Part shown: piece by piece, positions 55,181 to 64,000 of the stretch
How positions within the stretch are numbered: the first letter of the stretch is position 1
How the letters are laid out: every line of letters begins with the position of its first letter
From: Saccopteryx bilineata
Taxonomy: Eukaryota; Chordata; Mammalia; Chiroptera; Emballonuridae
Reading direction: 5' to 3'
NCBI RefSeq assembly: GCF_036850765.1
Contig: NC_089493.1
Coordinates: forward strand, 194,078,706-194,142,705
DNA: 64,000 nucleotides
The notes under the pieces: model-generated
The model's input: only the letters and a program-made list of their open reading frames with translations
Database searches by the model: none
What the model was told of the DNA's origin: nothing
Program-made: the position numbers and the translations under genes

Positions 55181-55724
55181 CCTGGAGCGGAGTTCAATCA
55201 ACGGTCACTGAGTGCCTCTTTCCTGACCTAACCCCTCCCCTCTGCTGACGTCACTGGGAGGGCGGACTGAGCTCCGGCCTCCTGCAGGCCCCCCGCCTGC
55301 GCACTCAGAGGCAGGCTTCCCTGGGCACAGCCCGAGCCCCTTGGCAGGGTAGGTGGCTGGAAGAGGGGCGGCAAGGGGCGGGGAGCATCTTCACCCCAAA
55401 GCGCTTGGGGCGGCTGCTCTGCCGGCCTGATCAGGACGTCAGCCCCCTGGCTGTCTATTTGGCCACAAGGAGGGGTGGACAGGACTGACCCTGGAGTTGC
55501 CCCCTCGGTGTGCTCAGACCCACGGAGGACACCCGTTACGGAGTGTCTCCACCCCTGAGACTGGCAGGCCTCTGCGTGTGGGGTTGGGGGCCCCGGTGAA
55601 CAGAGACCAGAGGGGGCTGTTCACAGTGTCGCAGCCGCTTGTCCGGCCACCGACTAGGACTTCATAAAAACGGAGTCCTAGTCAAAAAGTCAAAAAGTTC
55701 GAAATGATCTGCAGGGCTCTCTAG
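55181..55724. other. GC-rich single-copy sequence
   Basis: About 540 bp. Includes the dyad gactaggacttcat/ggagtcctagtc at about 55650-55680. No gene supported. Confidence 0.4.
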
Positions 55725-55800
55725 ATGGCTTTAGGCAACCCCTGTGTTTTGGTCGTTTGACCCCCTGCCGGGGTCGCGACCCACAGGTTGAGAACCGCTG
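55725..55800. mobile_element. Right end of a SPIN-like hAT element, left-truncated
   Basis: atggctttaggcaacccctg tgttttggtcgtttgacccc ctgccggggtcgcgacccac aggttgagaaccgctg is the terminal 76 bp of a SPIN-type hAT MITE. The following 8 bp ctctagag fit a hAT target duplication. No matching left terminus precedes it, so the rest of the element is missing. Confidence 0.8.
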
Positions 55801-55808
55801 CTCTAGAG

Positions 55809-56107
55809 CTTGTTGTTTCACAATTTCCTGATTTTTAAAAACTTTTCTAATGGATACTTTGACTTCTATAGAAATGGCTTCAAAAAAAAAAGCTCACCAC
55901 GGTTGTGTGGCTGGATTGACTCTTGGGAAAGCAATTTCCCATGCTCAGTGATAAAATCCATCTGGAGTTCAAGAGGATTTTAATTCATGCATTGCTGATT
56001 CGCTTATTTGTGACAAAAAAAATTAAAATTTTGTAAGAGAATATGCAAAAAACCCCAGAGTCTCTTAAAGATCTTTTCACAGAGCTTTAAGGGCTGCTCC
56101 ATGCTGT
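55809..56107. other. Single-copy sequence, no gene recognised
   Basis: Nothing recognised. Confidence 0.4.
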
Positions 56108-56193
56108 GCGTGTGTGTGTGTGCATGTGTGTGTGTGTGCGCGCGCGTGTGTGCGTGGCGTGTGTGCGTGTGTGCGTGTGTGTGTGTGTGTGTA
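56108..56193. repeat. (GT)n/(GC)n microsatellite
   Basis: GT tract with gcgcgcg and gcgtgtgtgc interruptions; potential Z-DNA. Confidence 0.95.
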
Positions 56194-56639
56194 CTGGAAA
56201 CAGATCTAGCTTGTTCATGTATGAACTCCTCTTCTCGCCCCCACTGTAATATTGAGGTACAGGGAGCAGCACGGGCCATGCTGGCTTTCTCTGGCACGCC
56301 ATGAACAGGGAAGGGACGCAGTCGAGCTGCCAGACGTTGCCTGCAAGGCAGCCCTCGCAGAAGCAAACCTGAAAAGTGGCCTTGGGGTCCCCTGGGGGGC
56401 AACGTGCTATTCAAATGCCATTTCGGATGTGAAGTCTAACCTCCAGAGCTAAGCCAGAGACCTGGAAAATCCATCACTTAGCAACAGCTAGCCCTGGTCA
56501 GAAAGAGGCATGAGACTGCTGTTGTGACCTTGGGGACACAGGGCTGGAAAAGCACCAACAGCTACTGATTGAAAAGGACCCCGAAGGCAGAGGTGTCTGT
56601 AAATAATAATTGGTTCTCCAGGACGTAAGGACACAGGGT
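56194..56639. other. Single-copy sequence, no gene recognised
   Basis: About 450 bp; nothing recognised. Confidence 0.4.
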
Positions 56640-56870
56640 GGAGGCAAGAGCCAGGTTCCGGAACTAGGATCCCATCGTCAGTGACAGGCGATGTGACCTG
56701 GAGCCAGGATTTAACCTCTCTAAATGTCACACTCCTCACTTGAGATACAAAGACCCCAAAATCCTACCCGCCAACGTTATTGTAAAGATTAAGAGATCGA
56801 CCCATACAAAGCACCGGACACAGTACCACCACACAGTCAACACTGAACATTCAGTAGTTGTGGCTAATCT
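56640..56870 (+). mobile_element. MIR SINE, nearly complete
   Basis: ggtggaggcaagagccaggt, tgacaggcgatgtgacctgg, atttaacctctctaaatgtc, attgtaaagattaagagatc, caaagcaccggacacagtac, cacagtcaacactgaac follow the full MIR order. Confidence 0.82.
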
Positions 56871-57179
56871 GTATTAAGTTCATGACTCTAAAACTCATTT
56901 GGAATACCTGGAATTGTGTATCTAACTAACATTCTAAATAATAATATCTGAAATTCTCTTACACTAACACGAACCTGCAAGGACTCCCCCTGGGGAGAAA
57001 ATGACATGTTTCTTTGCTAATCTCTTTTAGTCAATTCTGTCCGACTATTATACATACATGTACGCACGTGTCTGTGCACATTTACATAGGTTAGTTTGTG
57101 AATGAACAATGCACATACATGTGTAAAACCCTACATATGCAGAGTGCTCTGGCATTCACATTGGGGCACAGGTGTACCT

Positions 57180-57450
57180 GTCATTAATATTAATACAAAT
57201 AGGCATGATGATAATAGCCATTCATTAGATGTCTTAAGTGTCAAAAACCATGCTGTGTAACACACACACTTTTCTTCTATGCTACCAAAAATGTAATGCG
57301 ATGTAAGTGCTCTTATCCAGTGTCAGATGTCTGACTCAGTGCTATAATTTTCATTTTACAGATGAAGTAATTGAAACCAAGATAGATACTGGAGAAGTGA
57401 GAGAAGTTACATAATGGCAGAGAAAAGTTCAATGTCAAGGCTGAATCCAT
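57180..57450 (-). mobile_element. MIR SINE
   Basis: tgataatagccattcattag atgtcttaagtgtcaaaaac catgctg, tataattttcattttacaga tgaagtaattgaaaccaaga, gaagttacataatggcagag. Confidence 0.7.
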
Positions 57451-57507
57451 CACTAACACTCTTGTATTCACCCAGGTTTCTGATTTGAATAACTGAATAA
57501 ATGGAGA

Positions 57508-57570
57508 AGGATGGGTGGATGGATGGGTGGGTGGGTGGGTGGACGGGTGAGCAGGTGGGCGGGTGGATCA
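57508..57570. repeat. (GGTG/GGAT)n tetranucleotide tract
   Basis: gatgggtggatggatgggtg ggtgggtgggtggacgggtg and similar. Confidence 0.93.
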
Positions 57571-57999
57571 ATGATAAACTGAGAGAGGAAACAGGTTTGG
57601 ATGAGACAGGTGATGAGTTCAGCTTCAGACAGGCTGAGAGCTTGTGGTGCCACTAGATAAAGAGATGGTGGCCACGTCCGAGAGGCAAGAGACCATACGA
57701 ACCTAGACAGCAAAAAAAAAATTTCTGGGCTGGGCATCTAGAATTTTAGCACTTACTGCATCTCCCTGAGACTCAATATTCCCTTCTTTTTTAAAAAAAA
57801 AAAAAAAAAGAGAATAAAATACCTCCCTCCCCTGAACAGTTGAGAATGTTACATTCCCCAGCAGACTGGGATTTCTGGCTGGCTGCCAAATGGTGGAGCT
57901 CAAATGATGAGACAGACGGACAGCTCACAAAAAACAAGTGCATTGACGCTCTCCTCTGGGTGCACGTGACGCCCTGCACGTGAGACCGAGCGAAGCCGC
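57571..57999. other. Single-copy sequence with an A-run
   Basis: An A-run at 57793-57809 may mark a lost retroposon tail. No other feature. Confidence 0.4.
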
Positions 58000-58570
58000 A
58001 GCTGCGGCCCGGCGCTTGGCCCGGGGGAGGAGGGCACAGGTCGCCAGGAGCGCGCGGCTGGCCTGCTCCACCACGGCCACTCCACAGGGCTGAGCTGCAG
58101 TCACCCTCAGAGGCAGGAGCACCTTGACTCCCTCCGGGTCCAGACAATCAGCCTCCTTCGGCCCCTACCGGGCCTAGGATTGAGTCCACATGCGGTTCCC
58201 CCCAGCGTTCCCAGGGGCAGGGCCACCCCGGTCTCTGTGCACCTTCCTTGCCCGGACCTCAAAGCATCGACAACGGAGCTTCTGAACCGCCCACATCTGC
58301 TCCGCCGGAGCCGCCGCTCTTCGGTCCCCAGACCCGCTCGGAGGGCTCGCGAGGCCGCGTCTTCCCAGGGTTTCCAACGCGAAATGCAACACAGGGGGCG
58401 GGGGCCCCCGCTGGTCTCGGTCCCTGGCGCGCACTCACCTGATCTCCTGCCCTGGGGCTTGGGCGGGCGAGGGGGCCTACCTGGAGACCCTCCTCGTCGC
58501 CCAGGCCCCGGTCCCCCCTCGCCTCTCCTGCCCCTCCGCCCCAGCTGACCCGCTGACGTCTGGACGCGAG
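58000..58570. promoter_or_regulatory. Candidate CpG island
   Basis: CpG-dense stretch: cggcccggcgcttggcccgg, ggagcgcgcggctgg, tccgccggagccgccgctct tcggtccccagacccgctcg, gcgaggccgcgtcttccc, aacgcgaaatgc. CpG frequency is clearly above the flanks, with GC-box-like gggcggg sites (58456-58470). It could be the promoter of a non-coding or distal gene. Long open frames here (58107-58622 minus, 171 residues) come from the GC content. No splice-supported exon found. Confidence 0.5.
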
Positions 58571-59320
58571 AACCGTGTTCTCTCCCCAGTCCCATCTGTG
58601 TGCAGCACGTCAACCCGCACATGTGGCTTCTGATTTAGGAAGCCAAGTTTTTAAACGAAAGAAAGTCATTTCCTGGCTCAAAATTCTTGGCTCTTGTAAT
58701 TATCAGCCTTGGTTTTTAAGAAATTTACTGTTATGTGTCTCAAGAGCCTGTTTTGGAATCTTCTAGCGATCCTTTCTCTTGGCTAGAAATACTCTCTTCC
58801 TGAGCGCGAGGTGCGTGCTCCCCAATAGCGGCTGACGTGAGATGGATATGAGAAGCAGGGGTGGGGGGGGGGTGGAAGGCGGCTTCAGCTGAGGTGGCAG
58901 AGCATCGTCCCCCCACACCTGTCTCCCCAGTGCTCCCAGAGCCCCTGGAGGACGAATGGGCCATCGTAATCTCCGCCCTGAACCTCTAGGTCCTACCACG
59001 TCTGGGCCATAGAACCCGGTGTCTTCCAATGATCTCTGACCTAAAAACTTCTAATTACATCTCAGTTCCCCTAAGGGTCAAAGGAGTGCACAGGGAGGCA
59101 ATTCTTTCCTTTTCTTTTTCTTTATTTTCCAGACTAGCATGGCAAAGGAGCCATGCTCCTGCCTTTGTCCAGGGCTGGAGTATACTGCTCACCGGCTCTG
59201 TCTCCGCGGACACCCCCTCTGGACCACGAGCAGAGAGGCGTCATTTGCGAGGAATATTGTGCACCTGGAATTGTGCGCACTGGATCGGTCGGCACGGAGG
59301 ATGAGAACATACATAGTGTG
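58571..59320. other. Single-copy sequence, no gene recognised
   Basis: About 750 bp with a G-run at 58862-58872. No gene supported. Confidence 0.4.
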
Positions 59321-59374
59321 GTGCCCAGGGAGGGGTGCCCAGGGAGGGGTGCCCAGGGAGGGGTGCCCAGGGAG
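59321..59374. repeat. 14-bp minisatellite, 4 copies
   Basis: Unit gtgcccagggaggg, perfect copies. Confidence 0.95.
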
Positions 59375-60031
59375 ACCCAGCAGCAGGCAGGACTGCAGGG
59401 AGTGGGAAGGAGAGGGTTTGATGGCATTCAGTCTGTCCCCACCTGCAAACAGCTTGTCATCTTAGCTCCATAGACAAGCAGGAATTCTGGGAGGTCAAAG
59501 CCAAGGTCCCCCAAGCGTCTGGGTTCCAGAACCTCACTTGGCTGACAGCAAATTGAACTCCTCTCGCCCCTTTTGAGCCCGTACTTTCTCCCATGAAGGC
59601 ATGAAGACATAGCCCCTTATCTCCACTGCCAGGACCCCCAAGTCGCTCCTCATGGACGCCCTCTATTCCTTCTTCCCGTTTCTCCCGCCACTTTCTGCCT
59701 CTGACCTGTTCCTTTCCAGCCTCCAAATGTGCTGAGTCGCCCCAGCCAAACCCATGCCCCTGGGATCCTGCCTCCCAAACGAATGTGCTGGCTTTTCCTC
59801 CCCGGCCCAGCTTGGAAAGGGGTCCCACAGCCACACCCCGATGCCACCTCCCTGCACAGCCTCCCTGCAGCTCTCTGCTCCTGGGTCCTGATGCTCGGGG
59901 CCACAGACCGTGAGCCCCACGGGACACTGGGCAGGCTTCTCGTCCTCTCCAACCTCCAGCACAGAGCACAGGCGCTCAGGAAGCCTCCGGTGGATACCCG
60001 GGCAGGTGGCTGGCCGGCGGGCCCAGGGTCT
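59375..60031. other. Single-copy sequence, no gene recognised
   Basis: About 650 bp. Frames at 59457-59969 (minus) lack a domain. Confidence 0.4.
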
Positions 60032-60039
60032 GGGTAGAC

Positions 60040-60403
60040 CAGGGGTCCCCAAACTTTTTACATAGGGGGCCACTTCACTGTCCCTCAGACCGTTGGAGGG
60101 CCAGACTATAAAAAAAACTATGAACAAATCCCTATGCACACTGCACATATCTTATTTTAAAGTAAAAAAACAAAACGGGAACAAATACAATATTTAAAAT
60201 AAAGAACAAGTAAATTTAAATCAACAAACTGACCAGTATTTCAGTAGGAACTATGGGCCTGCTTTTGGCTAATGGGATGGTCAATGTGCTCCTCTCACTG
60301 ACCACCAATGAAAGAGGTGCCCCTTCAGGAAGTGCGGCGGGGGCCGGATAAATGGCCTCAGGGGGCCGCATGCGGCCCCGCAGCCGTAGTTTGGGGACCC
60401 CTG
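60040..60403 (+). mobile_element. Non-autonomous hAT MITE, type 2, long form (364 bp)
   Basis: Same ends as 2735-3064 (CAGGGGTCCCCAAACT), with flanking gggtagac (60032-60039) and ctgtagac (60404-60411), an 8-bp duplication matching at six positions. It retains an internal segment of about 35 bp (gggcctgcttttggctaatg ggatggtcaatgtgc) that the other two copies lack. Confidence 0.95.
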
Positions 60404-60411
60404 CTGTAGAC

Positions 60412-60967
60412 CAATTCATTCAAGATAAGTCTCTCAGGAAAACTCAGGGACTGGGGTTTATTTTTCTTTCAAACTTATAGCATAAGAGGAATAAAAGCCA
60501 GTTACATCAAATTGGCTTTTTAAAAATACCCAAACAATGAAGTGGCACCTGTCAGGCACTGTGACAGGGACAACGATACTAAGAGAAGACGGGACTGTTC
60601 TTTTGCCTCAGGCCGGCACGCCGCTCTGAGTGGTCACGCGGGGTCTGGGAGGAAGCTGAGGGGGCCGTGGCTCTGTGACTCAGAGTGCCAGCAGCCACCA
60701 GCGGCAGCCGGGAGGGACACGGTGGACTCGAAGCTGGGCGCCTCTTCTGTCGCTGTCCCTTCCCGTTAGCCCATCCAGGGTGACAGGAGCTTCTCGGCTT
60801 CTGCTGCTGTGCCAGGCCAGGGACAGCCGGAGAGAAGTCTCAGTGGGCAGCACGAGGAGGGCCCGCCTGCCCCCCTTGCAGCAGTTGAGATGGGGGACAA
60901 GCCAGCCCCAGGGCCCGGGCCTCCTGGGTGACCATCCTGGCTCCCCGCCTCCCGAGGGCAACCTTGT

Positions 60968-60968
<1 letters not shown>
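60412..60968. other. Single-copy sequence, no gene recognised
   Basis: About 560 bp; nothing recognised. Confidence 0.4.

Positions 60969-61003
<35 letters not shown>
60969..61003. repeat. (GA)n microsatellite
   Basis: About 17 GA units. Confidence 0.96.
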
Positions 61004-61008
<5 letters not shown>

Positions 61009-61448
61009 CCCTGCCCCCAGAACAGGGTTGAGGGGAAGGTAAAATGAGACCGGCATCGGGGGCGCCTGGCCCAGGCCCTGGTGGACGTCCGCTCGCTCCC
61101 CGCCTCCAGCAGTCAGACTCCCCGGGAACCGCTGCCTTGAGTCATGGCGTCTGAGAGCTCAGGCCCACGCCAGCCAGAGGCGTGAATCCCGCCGGCGTTC
61201 CAATTCCAGCGCTCGGGAAGGGCTCCAGCTTCCTCTGCAGCCCTGCTCTGTCCTGGAATGCTTCCTTCTGCCTCTCCACTCAGCGGCACGCCCCACGAGG
61301 CCCAGCCCTGGGTCTGCCCTGTCCCCTCTGGGTGTCCGGCCCCTGGTACAGGGTCCCGTCTCCACATGCACGTTTTTGATACTCAAGGAATGGCAACCAC
61401 AGTCCCCACTGCCGGCTGCAGCGTTACGGCCACAGAATGTTTCTGCTG
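61004..61448. other. GC-rich single-copy sequence, no gene recognised
   Basis: About 450 bp; nothing recognised. Confidence 0.4.
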
Positions 61449-61465
61449 CATGATGTCATTTTAAT

Positions 61466-61840
61466 TTTTTTTTTTTCTGTGTTTTTCTGAAGCTGGAAAC
61501 GGGGAGAGACAGTCAGACAGACTCCCGCATGCGCCCGACCGGGATCCACCCAGCACGCCCACCAGGGGGCGATGCTCTGTCCCTCCGGGGCGTTGCTCTG
61601 CCGCGACCAGAGCCACTCTAGCGCCTGGGGCAGAGGCCACAGAGACATCCCCAGCGCCCGGGCCATCTTTGCTCCAGTGGAGCCTCGGCTGCGGGAGGGG
61701 AAGAGAGAGACAGAGAGGAAGGAGAGGGGGAGGGGTGGAGAAGCAGATGGGCACTTCTCCTGTGTGCCCTGGCCGGGAATCGAACCCAGGACTTCTGCAC
61801 GCCAGGCCGACGCTTTACCACTGAGCCAACCGGCCAGGGC
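61466..61840 (-). mobile_element. Family A SINE copy 12, young subtype
   Basis: Minus strand. Target duplication of 17 bp with one mismatch: catgatgtcattttaat (61449-61465) and catgatatcattttaat (61841-61857). Young characters with the single form of the ccaccagggggcgatgctctg segment. Intact B box complement (ggaatcgaacc). Confidence 0.97.
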
Positions 61841-61894
61841 CATGATATCATTTTAATACTCGCTGCTGACATATGAACCGTACCCTACAGTGTT

Positions 61895-62115
61895 GTGGTC
61901 TGGGGCACACACTCTAGAACCAGACAATTCAGGTGCAAGTCCCAGAACTCACGAGAGGTATGACTTTGGGCCAATGACTGTTCCTTTACAGCCGTAGTGT
62001 CCCACCTGTATCACGGGGATCATGTACCCAGCATTTGTGGCAAAGACCAAACAGGGGAGAGACACAGAGAGGGTGACTGACACAGCACGTGGTAAGTGCC
62101 CCACAGACGCCTGGG
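61895..62115 (+). mobile_element. MIR SINE
   Basis: cacactctagaaccagacaa ttcaggtgcaagtcccagaa ctcacgagaggtatgacttt gggccaatgac, cctgtatcacggggatcatg, cacagcacgtggtaagtgcc. Confidence 0.82.
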
Positions 62116-62321
62116 CTTCGGTAAATGATGAGATGCATGATGAGGCAGTGATTTCTAAACAAGAAACATGAGCCCCTCTCAAATGGCAACCAACCAGCCA
62201 TTAATTAGTCCATGATAAGAGTGTGCCCAATTTCATAATTCAACAAGCAGGGCACAGAGTGGACCATGGGCCGCTGGGTGGCTTGTTCTGCGTGTGAGCA
62301 GGTGTGTCTAGTGGCCCAGCC

Positions 62322-62357
62322 GAGGGAGAGGGAGAGGGAGAGGGAGAGGGAGAGAAA
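62322..62357. repeat. (GAGGGA)n microsatellite
   Basis: Six near-perfect hexanucleotide units. Confidence 0.95.
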
Positions 62358-62379
62358 GGGATGCTGGAGCGTCTCTGCT

Positions 62380-63188
62380 TAATGACCGGTGTGTTGAACT
62401 TGGGTGGACTTTGCAGAGACTTTGTCTGTCTCGTGGGGACAGCCAGAGAGCAGCCGGGGTGAGCAGGGCGTGACGTGAGGCGGGCAGTTCCGGTGTCCTT
62501 GGTGGAGAGAGCCCTGGGCGGTCACGCCAGGCAGCTTCTCAGCATGGCCTTCGTTGGCCGGGATGGGAGGTGAGAGCCCGGGGGGTTTCCCCAGAGGCGG
62601 TGAGCCCGGGAGGACTCTGCAGAGAGACAGGGCGGCCCGAGTTGCCCGGCCGGACCACGGAACCACGGAGACGCTGACCTCTCCAAGGCTGCCTGGCTTC
62701 ACGCAGCAAGTGCACGTCCCAGCCGGACCACGGAGACGCTGACCTCTCCAAGGCTGCCTGGCTTCACGCAGCAAGTGCAAGTGCAAGTGCAATCCCAGCC
62801 GGACCACGGAGACGCTGACCTCTCCAAGGCTGCCTGGCTTCACGCAGCAAGTGCAAGTCCCAGCCGGAGCGTCAGCCGGCTGGAGCTGCGTAAGACGACC
62901 CGGCAGACAGACGCCGAGGCTGCCCCAGGAAATAACACGAGCTGGGTCTGGGTCTGTGGGTGCGATGGCACGTGGCTGGCCGTTCCGGCACACGAGAAAG
63001 ACGGGCCAGCGGTTTTCTGGAGGACCACGGAGCATCATCCTACGAGAGAACTCAGCAGACAGAACTGTCGCTGTCAGAGAAGTGTCCGGAAGGACTCTCA
63101 GTGCACGTGTGTGGAATAAAGAGCGAGGGAACATGTGTGTTGCCCTCCGGTCAGGCAATGGAGCTCCGGTTATGTGACAGCGTCCATT
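62380..63188. other. Unidentified GC-rich segment with internal tandem repeat
   Basis: About 800 bp of non-SINE, non-L1 sequence that includes the 62652-62875 repeat. Near its right end is an aataaa signal (tggaataaagagcg, about 63113-63120). The right boundary is the family A SINE at 63202. It might be an unrecognised LTR or satellite, but I see no TG..CA ends with a target duplication. The 324-residue minus frame (62379-63353) starts in the SINE and is not a gene. Confidence 0.4.
62652..62875. repeat. Tandem repeat of about 70-80 bp, 3 copies
   Basis: Unit cggaccacggagacgctgac ctctccaaggctgcctggct tcacgcagcaagtgcaagt(ccc)agc, three nearly identical copies. The middle copy has an expanded gcaagt hexamer (four units). 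Confidence 0.95.
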
Positions 63189-63201
63189 AAAACCCCTCCA
63201 G

Positions 63202-63584
63202 GCCCTGGCCGGTTGGCTCAGCGGTAGAGCGTCGGCCTGGGTTGCGGGGGACCCGGGTTCGATTCCCGGCCAGGGCACATAGGAGAAGTGCCCATTTGCT
63301 TCTCCACCCCCCTCTCCTTCCTCTCTGTCTCTCTCTTCCCCTCCCGCAGCCAAGGCTCCATTGGAGCAAAGATGGCCCGGGCGCTGGGGATGGCTCCTTG
63401 GCCTCTGCCCCAGGCGCTAGAGTGGCTCTGGTCACGGCAGAGCGACGCCCCGGAGGGGCAGAGCATCGGCCCCTGGTGGGCGTGCCGGGTGGATCCCGGT
63501 CGGGCGCATGCGGGAGTCTGTCTGACTGTCTCTCCCCGTTTCCAGCTTCAGAAAAATACAAAAAACAATAAATAAATAAAAAAA
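63202..63584 (+). mobile_element. Family A SINE copy 13, young subtype
   Basis: Full-length with intact A box (ttggctcagcggtag) and B box (ggttcgattcc). Flanks aaaacccctccag (63189-63201) and aaaccctccag before gatggtg form a target duplication of about 11-12 bp. Single form of the cccctggtgggc segment. Confidence 0.96.
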
Positions 63585-64000
63585 CCCTCCAGGATGGTGA
63601 CACAGTTAGTTCCTGCCTTCACTCCCCGTCACTAGAAGAACAAGCACTAGAGAATCAATGGGATTCAATCGTCAGGGTTCCTGTGGCCCCTTTTGCATCC
63701 ACTGCTGATGGGACTGGGCAAAATTCACGCAGCCCCCGCCAAGCCGCTGGGGACCAAAATGTCCCGGGATAAGCCTCAGCTCGAGGAGGAGAACCCTGCT
63801 GGGCCTCCCCGGTCTGAGTCTGGGGGAAGCTGTGGACGCTCTGGAGTTTTTCCCGTTACGGGAGGCAGCCCGTCTCCTGTGCAAGTGTGTCTCTGGAGAC
63901 AACAGAGGCAACCCCGCGTCAGTGGGCTCAGCCCAGGCAGCTGCTGCTGTGCCCTTGCACTAACCTGGGTACGGGGCTGGGTATGGCCGGGCATCGCCCA
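63585..64000. other. Single-copy sequence to the window edge
   Basis: About 415 bp; no gene or repeat recognised. Confidence 0.4.

Noticed and set aside
58107..58622. 171-residue minus frame in the CpG-rich block
   Set aside because: GC content explains the lack of stops; no recognised domain or splice context.
62379..63353. 324-residue minus-strand open frame
   Set aside because: Begins in a family A SINE and crosses a tandem repeat; internal protein repeats mirror the DNA repeat.

Overview
This window is mammalian nuclear DNA, almost certainly from a bat. The main evidence is 13 copies of a tRNA-headed SINE whose 5' end (GCCCTGGCCGGTTGGCTCAG) matches the Ves-type head known from bats. It is joined to a body of about 300 bp rich in Pol III-type and G/C-rich sequence. 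Several other tRNA SINEs, young non-autonomous hAT elements and mariner MITEs, together with ancient mammalian MIR, L2, MER5 and L1 debris, fit the same picture. I favour a sac-winged (emballonurid) bat over a horseshoe bat because I recall this SINE body from there, but I cannot check that here. I found no convincing protein-coding exon, functional tRNA, rRNA or intact autonomous transposon. The long open frames are readings through minisatellites, SINEs and GC-rich DNA. The window reads as intergenic or intronic sequence.

Layout. 1-716 is a GC-rich 29-bp minisatellite running off the left edge, followed by a hAT MITE (841-1137). 1.4-11.1 kb holds SINEs, a second hAT MITE (2735-3064), an old L1 3' end (5186-6087), CA/GA microsatellites and an L1 that contains both a SINE and a solo LTR (9764-11107). 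11.1-18.3 kb is mostly single-copy, with an AT-rich homeodomain-like stretch and a third hAT MITE. 18.3-20.2 kb is a three-level nest: a SINE split by a hAT element, which is itself split by two SINEs. 20.8-28.8 kb carries more SINEs and an MLT1-like LTR. 28.9-30.6 kb is a CAT/CAC array of about 1.7 kb. 31.2-33.8 kb is a cluster of SINEs and mariner MITEs. 34-44 kb holds two small minisatellites and L1 and L2 fragments. 44-52 kb is mostly single-copy with MIRs. 52.4-54.1 kb is an L1 3' end in which a 19-bp segment has expanded to about 1 kb. 54-64 kb has SINEs, a SPIN-like hAT end, a candidate CpG island (58.0-58.6 kb), a fourth hAT MITE and a three-copy tandem repeat next to a young SINE.

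The most informative results are historical. Target-site duplications and nesting give a relative order of insertions. Every hAT target site seen has TA at its centre, which points to the Buster branch of hAT. One minisatellite can be traced to its source segment in an L1. The many unrelated minisatellites and the local GC richness suggest a subtelomeric or recombination-rich location; that is inference only. I did not find a new gene system.
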